Of a stretch of DNA of 64,000 nucleotides, positions 14,853 through 23,800 are shown piece by piece. The first letter of the stretch is position 1; the number at the start of each line of letters is the position of its first letter. The translations under genes were made by a program, and so were the position numbers. Source of the stretch: Ariolimax columbianus (Eukaryota; Mollusca; Gastropoda; Stylommatophora; Arionidae); the NCBI GenBank assembly GCA_036924085.1, contig JAVGWX010000007.1:76941948-77005947 (forward strand). Direction: 5' to 3'. The notes below the pieces were generated by a model, which saw nothing but the letters and a program-made list of their open reading frames with translations, had not been told where the DNA came from and searched no databases.

Positions 14853-17800
14853 CACTATTTGAGCATACTTTTTATGCAATGCATTACAATATAAAGTTTT
14901 CACAAAAAAAAAGATAAATAGGTACGGCCAGATACCGCACTTACTTTACACAAAACTTACGTTGTGACCGAAAGAACTTCATCAGAGACAACGAACAACA
15001 ACAATAATGAACTAGTGAATTATAAAAGAAGGGGAGAATACATAAATGGAGGATATAAATATATAAAGGCTTTAAAAAGGTACTTCATCCCATGGCTACT
15101 CAAGAGTTGAAGACCAAATGATGGACAAAGGCTGGAAGAAGCAACCAAGAGGAGGTAGCAAGTGGGAGAAGGTCCAATAGCAGCTAAATACGGAAAGACC
15201 AAATGGCGATACAGGTTGAGAGAAAAGAGGAAGACAGACAGATGGAGGCAGGGATGAGACACGGATTAAGAAAAGGTATTGGCTGGAGGCAGCCAATGCG
15301 GGAGATCAGTTTGTTTCTTCTTTGCGTTCAGGATCTTTTGGTCATGCTATATTTGCAGGCCAGTCGCCATGATGAAGTCTGTAGTCTTCACCAGGTCAGA
15401 GCGGCTGCCCCACAGCTTTTGTCTCAGCTCCGCACTCTCTGGCCAGGTCTGGCATCTCATTTCCCTATAGATTGGGCATTTCTGTAGAATTTGCTCAGGG
15501 TTCTGTCCTGTTCCTCATCGGTGTGTGAGATCTTCAGTCGGTATAGATGTTCTAGTAGTTTGCAGTGTCCAGTTCTCACACGAAAAAAGGTAGTTTGTTT
15601 TCTTTTGTTGGTGAATTGGGTCTGGTGTGCTGCTTATGTTTTTGTCTTCTCTCTATTGGTGTATATACTGATTTCTGATGATGTTCTTGATTTCTCTGTA
15701 TGGTACTCGATGATTTAATTGTGCCTTTTTGCTGCTTTTTTGTCAGAGTGTCAGCTCTCTCATTTCCCATGATTCTGCAATGGGAGGGTAGCCACTGGAG
15801 GTCTATTGTTGAGGATCTCTTGAGTTTTCCTAGTTCTGCTATGATCTCTGATAACAGTGGTTCATTGTTTGTTTTTTATATTGTCTCTAATAGTGCTCTG
15901 CAGTATGTGAATACAGCTATTTTTGTTGGATGTTACCTTTCTGTTTGAAGTATTCTCAGTGCTCACAGGAGGGCCATCGATTCTGCTCTGAGATTTATGG
16001 ACGACTTTCCTGTTGGGAGGACCTCTTCTGTTATATTTCCACTTTTGTCTTATGAATATGCCTCCTCCCCCGTTTCGGCCTGCCCCAACCTGCTGAACTA
16101 CCTGTGTACACCTGTGTCCATTCTTTGGTATTATATTTCTCCTGTGGTCAGAGAAGCAAGAAACTATGCCTATGACACTGATATCGGTTTTATTGTTCCG
16201 GTGCCTGGGACCATTAAAGTGGCTGACGATTGGGGAACCAGTGAGTATAGATATCATTGAGATGTTCCCAGATACGAGCACGCAGTTGCAGACCAGTTTC
16301 CTCAATGTATGCTATGCAACACTGGCGACTAATGATGGAATGAGGTTGCGGGACTTGCATGCAAAACCTTTCTTGATAACAAACTCTGCTTTGAGAAAGG
16401 TAGCCGAGCGAGATAGGATAAAATGTGCACAAGTAACACAGTTTCATGCGCTACCACACAGCCTGGTGCCTGGATGGCTGTGGGGGTTGGATGTCCGTGC
16501 TACTGTCCAGCTAGTACCTTCGGTTTCTGACCAGTCTGCAAGTAACAAGGAGAGAGGTACCAGACAGAGGCGCAGTGAGGGTGGTATATGAGATCAAGTT
16601 TCCCACAGACAGAGGGAGGGCCGTATGTGGGATTGAGGGAGTCTTTACGGGAGAACCCACAGGAGGGCTGGGAAGAAAGTGACCTCAGGGTAAAGTCGCT
16701 CACGGAATCAGTCAAGCATCTTGTGGGCCCTGAGAAGGAAGTCCTCGCCATACTGACAGAGATGTTGGAGGCTGAGGAACTTAGAGAAAAGAAGCGAGTC
16801 ACGAAAGGATTTAGGATGAGAAGATAGGCAGAGGAGGTAGGTGTGGGCATCAGTAGGTTTATAGTAGACAGTGGTGGAGAGGCTGGAAGACAGATGAGAG
16901 ACAGTGATGCAGAGAAAGTGAACAAAAGTGAGAGAGATATCAGATGTGAAATGCATAGAGGGATGAAAGTCATTTACAGAAGATTTTCCAACATAGTCTC
17001 ACACCAAACAACAGCCATCTACTAGTACATCTCCAAAATGTATCTATTAATTTAGTAATGAACAAACTCACATAAACAAAATAAAAAAACTGCAAAGAGT
17101 GTAGTTAATAGCATATGAATATGTATGAATATCTGACTAAATTTCTATTGCAGTTTAGCTGCTTTTTATAAGTACTTACGCTGCTCGTCGGCATTGTCAA
17201 GGTCACTAGATTCAGCTCTTCTTTTCCGTTTCCTATTTGGTTTTGAAGTAGACTTCTTTGGTGAGAGTGCTACCTTGCTGTTGAGATGAACATTTTCTTG
17301 TAAGGCATTAACACTGCAAGCTTACTTTAAACACACCAAGTGTACAACTTTCAAATGTAGACTTTTAATAAGACAAACAATGTACTTAGCACTCTTGGGT
17401 GTACAACTCAGAACTTACACTATCTTTAAAATTGTATATGACACTCTTTCTAACTTTTTTCCATAATCCACTCTAGCTTCAGCCTTTTTGCTCCCATTTA
17501 CTTCTTTCAAAGCATAATGACTCTATATAAATGGCTCTTTACAGGAAGTCTGCACCAAAGCAGTATGCATGTTCTTGTTGTGGTGGTCTCTGTAGCTATT
17601 TGTTTAACATGATGTTGCTAGTCCCTTGCACAACACTTTTAGTTGCCTTGTATGGCATGTGTAGATGTGAAGTAATTCTATTTGCGCCTCCCCAATAAAG
17701 ACCCCCAATATCCCCATTGGAACTGAAACAGCTATCAACAAAATACTGTAGAAGTTGTTTACCAGCTTACCATGTGGGTTCTGCCTGTGGAGCACTGCTC

Positions 17801-20800
17801 TCCCCTTCACTTGTATCTTGGCTGTGCACAATGTAAAGATTATATATAAAGTTATAGTTGTGCCAAGAGTTGCATGAGCCATTTGCAAAAACTTTCCTCC
17901 CAGCCCAATCCTGGAAAGAATAGTCTTCTCCATTTTTTAAGTCATAAAAGCATAAAGGAAGTCAAATAGTAGAGTGTCACGTGGGATGAAATGTTCAAAC
18001 CTGACCAGTACACGGTATCCGTTTTAGTGTGTAAAGTGTGGTAAATAGTTCCCTTCTTCACTTTCTTAACTTAACATCTTTATACTGGTTTAGAAGACTC
18101 TGCAGTCTGTATACAACCAGTGTCATTTCATTTCCTTGCTCTTAATGCTATGCGCATCCATCCAATATATTCTTAAATGCATTAACAGTTCCTGCCTACA
18201 CTACTTCCTGTGGCAAAGCATTCCAAACATTCACCACTCTCTGACTAAAAACATATTTCCAAATTTCTAATCTGGACCTTTCTTTAGTTAATTTGTAGCT
18301 ATGCCCCCTTGTTCTTGTAGGTGGTTGTATTTTGAAAAAATTGTTATAGTCTAATTTATCCTTTATTAACCTGAACTAAATCACCTCTAATTCTGCTCTT
18401 TTCTAGACACTGAAGGCCGGTTTTTCTGAGTCTTTCCTCATAACTATAACTTTGGAATCCCACTATCAGCTTTGCCGCTCTTTTTTTGGATCCTTTACAG
18501 ATTGTCTATATCTCCTCCACGGTAAGGACTTCGCACCTGTATACAGTACTCCAACCTAGGTCTAACTAATGCTTTATAGAGTTTGACTATCACTCCTTGG
18601 GCTCCCTAACCGTAAGCCAGGTACCCATTTACAGCTGGGTAGACAGAAGTATGCCACATCCAGGCTCCTTTGCTATTAGAGGCAAACCTATTAACTTCTC
18701 TGCTACCTAAGTGGTCTATTATTATTTTTCTTTGATATTGTCAACTGGCTGGTCTTCTTCTTCTTCTTCTTCTGCGTACACAGTCAGACAGTAACCATTA
18801 TTTTTTCGAAAAAAGCGGCGGTCATCCTGAGGCTCTCGCTACTGCCATAGAGCTTGTCTTGCAGTTCCACTGGTAATGGCCACATCTGCTCTCTCTGATC
18901 CTCGTATGTCGGGCAGTTCTGCAGCAGATGTTCAGTGGTCATTTTACCAGTACCGCACGGGCATTCGTCGGTACACCCTATCTTCAATTTGTTGAATAGG
19001 TGGTACCTCAGTCTATTGTGGCCAGTGCGAAGTCTGAAGACAACGACCTGCTCTCTTTGGTTCAACTGGTAATAGGCATCGTTTTTGGTGTAACCAGTAT
19101 GTTCGGTTTCCCATTTGGTCATGTATCTGGCTTTGATAAGCCGTTTTGACTCTTCGTACGTCATACTGGTATCTGTTTGTGGTAGTCTTGCACCTTCTTT
19201 TGCCAGTCTGTCTGCCTCCTCGTTGCCTTGGATGTTGCAGTGTGCCGGGACCCACTGTACCACTACCCTTTTTGGTGCGGACTGCTGGCACAGTTTGCAG
19301 AGTGCTGCTCTTAAGTCATTAAGCTCAGTGTTTTTTTGGCTTTTTAGCGCTGTGACTACGGCGAGAGCATCTGTCAGCAGGACTATATGGCTCTCATTTT
19401 CACTGTGTGTCACCATTTCTTCCACTGCCGCCCTCAGTGCCTCTGCCTCCGCTCTGAAATTGCTTGTGTACTTACCAGTAGCGAATGACAGTGTTATTTT
19501 TCTGCCATTTGGTAGGTTCAGGAATGCTCCTGCCCCTCCGTTCTGTGTAGTGTTTGTTACAGAACCGTCGGTGTATGCATGGGTCCAGTCCATGCTTGGG
19601 TAGCTTTTCGTTATGAAGCTTAGGGTAGTGTCTCTCCTTTCTTTTTCAGTCTGGCAGTTTTTGTTTGCAATACCTGGTATATTTTCTACCACCTCTGGAA
19701 ATATATCCTGCCTCCAGGTAGGTTTTCGTACAGTAGTGATGGGTTTTGATGTTGTTAGTGCGTTTATGGGATCTTCGTGCATCTTTGCTTTGGCTATTTC
19801 TGCAAAGTTTCTCCGCTTTAGTTTCCCATTTCCCAAATTGTTTAGTCTTTGGTACATTGGGTGGTCCGTCAGTCTTCGGAGTTTCTCTGACTGCAGCTGG
19901 GCTCTGCAGTCTCTTCTATCGGTCATGGATTGCAGTTTTGTAATCTTTTCAAGTTCTACAATTGGCGTTGACTTCATGCCACCTGTTATAATTCTCATGG
20001 CTTGGTTTTGAAGTTTGTTAACTTTATCGAAGTTCGCCTTCGCTGCTGTTGTCCATGCCGCAATGCCATACTCGAGAACTGGTCTCACTCTTCCAGTGTA
20101 CAGTTTCTTTAGTATGCCTTCGTCTGCTCCCCAGCTTGTGCCAGCAAGTTTCCTCATGATTGCCATTCTTTCTCTGGCTTTCATTCGGTTTCTCTCAATC
20201 TGACTTTTCCATGTCATGCGCCGATCAAATGTGACTCCCAGATAGGTTGGGTTGTCGTTTGGCTGCAGGATTTTGCCATTTAGACTTAATTTGGTACTTT
20301 GGGGTTTTAATGAAAGCGAGAATATTGTGCACGTGGTTTTCTCCTCGTTTATTTTGACCAGCCATGAGTTCGCCCACTCTTCCAGCGATGTTAGGGCCGT
20401 CTGCATCCGATTTCTTGCTATGGTGAGATTCTTTTCAGAGGTCCACATAGCCAGATCGTCTGCAAACATTGAGCTATGGACTCTTCTTGGTATATTCTCT
20501 GTAATATCGTTTATATATACCAGGAAGAGTGTGGGTGACAGTACTCCCCCTTGGGGTACTCCCTGCTCGAGTGTCACCTTTTTGCTCATCTGCCCTTGTA
20601 CTTGGACTCTGGCCGTTCTTTGTTTGAGGTAGTGGTTGATCCACTTGTACCTTTTCCCACAAACATCACTTCTTCTTAGCTTGACTCTAAGTCCATCTTT
20701 CCAGACTTTGTCAAATGCCTTTTCCAGATCCACCCAAACAGCTACTGTGTGTTTCTGTGCCTGGTAGGCATCTTCTATCTCCTGGGCTATGAGGATGACC

Positions 20801-23800
20801 TGGTCCTCAGTGGATCTGTGCTGTCTAAAGCCGGCTTGCTGTGGAATTAGTATTCGTTTTTCTTCCAGATGCCACATCAGTCTGGTGTTTATCATCCGTT
20901 CCATCAGCTTGCCGACACAGCTCAGTAGGCTGATGGGCCTGTATCCATTTGGAAACTGGCTGGTCTAATACTCAATGTTAGGGGAATTAGTGAATCAATC
21001 TATATACCTGCCCTTTTTATTTACAGTGCCAGGAATGAGACCAGACATCACACCTGAGTATTGCACATGTTTGAACAAGCTATTTAAAAGCAAAGTGACT
21101 GAAGCCCAATTTGCTACTGTTGGACATGTACACGATTTGTCAAGTTGATGTTAATGCCTGTTACATCACATGGGAGGAACGGATGGCATAGCAGTTCGAA
21201 CACTGGTAGTTTCATCAAGAAGTTGCGGGTTCAAAACCTCAATACAGCATGTTTTATTCTATAAAAACCTATCCTATATACTACCTGCCAACTGCAAAGA
21301 CAAACAGCTTTCATTCTTCATCCCTTTAAATCCTTCGTCCTCCTCCTCAACAACAGAAATAAACGCTGTAATGACAGCTTATACTGCACAGATTTATCAG
21401 TTCATTTCCTTCAAACACATGAGTACATCGTGGACAGTACCTTAGTAATATTAGTGCAGAATGTGACAAATTCATTTATTATCTAAGAGGCAGGTGAAAA
21501 ACCTATGAGCCAGGTACGAGGTGTGTTCAAATGAAACCAGACCTAACTGCACCAAGTGAACATATGTACGATGCACATGATGACATCACTTCTAATGTAA
21601 ACAGCACATACCAACCGCCAAGTTTGCAAAATTTGACTATCCTCTGACTCATCGTTTCCTCAGCAGGCCGTTGAAAACATGGCAGGTGTGATGCAGAATC
21701 TGTCCAGAGTTGATCAGCGAGCAATGATTCGATTTCAAACAGCTGAAGGATGTCGACTAGTTGACATTCATCGCAGAATGCAGGCAGTGTATGGTGACAA
21801 AAGTGTGTTGAAAGACAACAGCGAAGAACTGGACGTAATGCTTAAAGAAGGACATGAGTTAACGAAAGAACTTCCGAGACCAGGTCAGGCACATATTGTC
21901 AAAATTAATGCAGCAATTTGGGTAGACCGTCGCTGGAGCTTATGTTCACCACACATTTGTGCTATGAAATTTTGTAAACTTGACGGTTGGTATGTGCTGT
22001 TTACATCAGAAGTGACGTCATCATGTGCGTTGTATGTATGTTCACTTGTTGCAGTTTGGTTCGGTTTCATTTGAACATGCCTAGTATATTGCTGGGTGAA
22101 AAGGATGTACAGTGATAGAGAAAATTATCAGAGTAATTCTGGTCCTGAAACGTTAGGCACCATAGCAACATTTCTGGGTTGCCATGGCACCCAGGATTTG
22201 TTGTTTGTTTAATCACTAATTCCCACATTTGCTTTTCCACAATTCTGATCAGAAATGCTAAAACCCATTGAATGTCACAGAGGTTGTCATGCTGCTTGTT
22301 AAGAAGTGACAACATACTTTGACAAAATGTGTATGCATATAGAGAGAGACAATTCACAACACAGGAATCAAGCATCAAATCTCTTTCAATGGCACTGTAG
22401 ATATTTTGTTAAGTAAATGCAGATGTACAACATATATGCGGAATGTATAATGAGAAATGTGCGAGAAGATGAGAACATTGAAAGTTTCGACCCATTTACG
22501 ATTGGGGGGTACGAGATTCCAGAGTTACGATATGCAGATGACACAGTGATACTATCAAGAAGTGCGGAAGGGCTAGAGCAGCTACTTTCAGCCGTTAATG
22601 GACATAGTAAAGATCAAAATCTGTTCATAAACATAAACAAAACAAAGATAATGACCACCGATAAAACACAATGTCAGCATACATTTACAGTGGGTGGTGA
22701 GGAAATAGATCAGGTTACACATTTTGAATATCTGGGCTCCAGAATCGACAAAAATGGTGACTGCTCGAAAGAAATCAGAAGAAGACTAGCTATGGCAATG
22801 CAGAGACTGAACAGCCTGAAGAAATTATGGCAGGGCACCAACAAAACGATAAAAGTAAAAGTCTTGAGAGCCTGTGTTTTTCCTGTGGCAGCTTATGGCC
22901 GTGAAGCATGGACGATTACCAAAACGTCTAGACAAAGAATCGAATCCTTCGAGTCAAAATGTTACAGAAAGATCCTCAGAATACCCTGGACAGAGAAAAG
23001 AACAAATGTAGACATTCGGCAAGAATTGAGCATAGAGGAGAACTGGTTTATCAATTCCATTTTGGCTAGAAAATGCAAATACTTTGGTCACATCAAGAGA
23101 CACAACGGTCTTGAGAGGACGGTGATGGAAGGTATGGTGCCAGGCAAAAGAGGAAGGGGTAGACCAAGAAGACGATGGCTCCAAGATATCCTGGAATGCC
23201 TGGGTATGACAGTGGCGGAAGCTGGAGTTTTGGCAAGGGAACGAGTTTCTTTCAGACAGACTGTGATGGGAGCGACGTTCTACAAAGGACATGCTACATG
23301 ATGAAATGCAGATGAGCCAAACATGTAGTTGTAGTGTACATATCTGACAACAGATGGACACGAAATATGATTTCTCATGGCTCTACAACTCACATGGCTA
23401 CAAATTAAATGGTGAGATGGCCTGAGTAAAACATATGGTCTAACATGCTACACCGAGACAAAAAACCAAAATGATCTTAACCAACTGTTGTCTACCCGGC
23501 ATTAGACACTCATTCTATCTGACTGAATACCAACGCTACACTTAACTTAATGTCTATATACTGGTTTAGAAGACTTTACATAGTCTTATGCCAACTGTTT
23601 CTTGGAGGGTGGTTTAATCGATGTGCGAGTCCATCTTAATAGACAAACACTAGAGCTAAGTAGACCCGCAGCCAGTTAGGTGACATCTATAGCTGCTCTT
23701 AACAAATCACCTTGAAAAAGGTACAAATAAGGTAAGCAGATTTTTAACTTGAATTTTGTCAGGGCCGCTGCCATTAAGTGTACGCCTTTCGATTTCCGAC

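Noticed and set aside
18784..20904. 706-residue frame as a host gene
   Set aside because: Reverse transcriptase plus RNase H inside a TSD-flanked LINE copy.
22417..23301. 294-residue frame as a host gene
   Set aside because: It carries a YADD reverse-transcriptase motif and lies inside an 878-bp insertion with an 11-bp TSD; its ATG is in flanking DNA.
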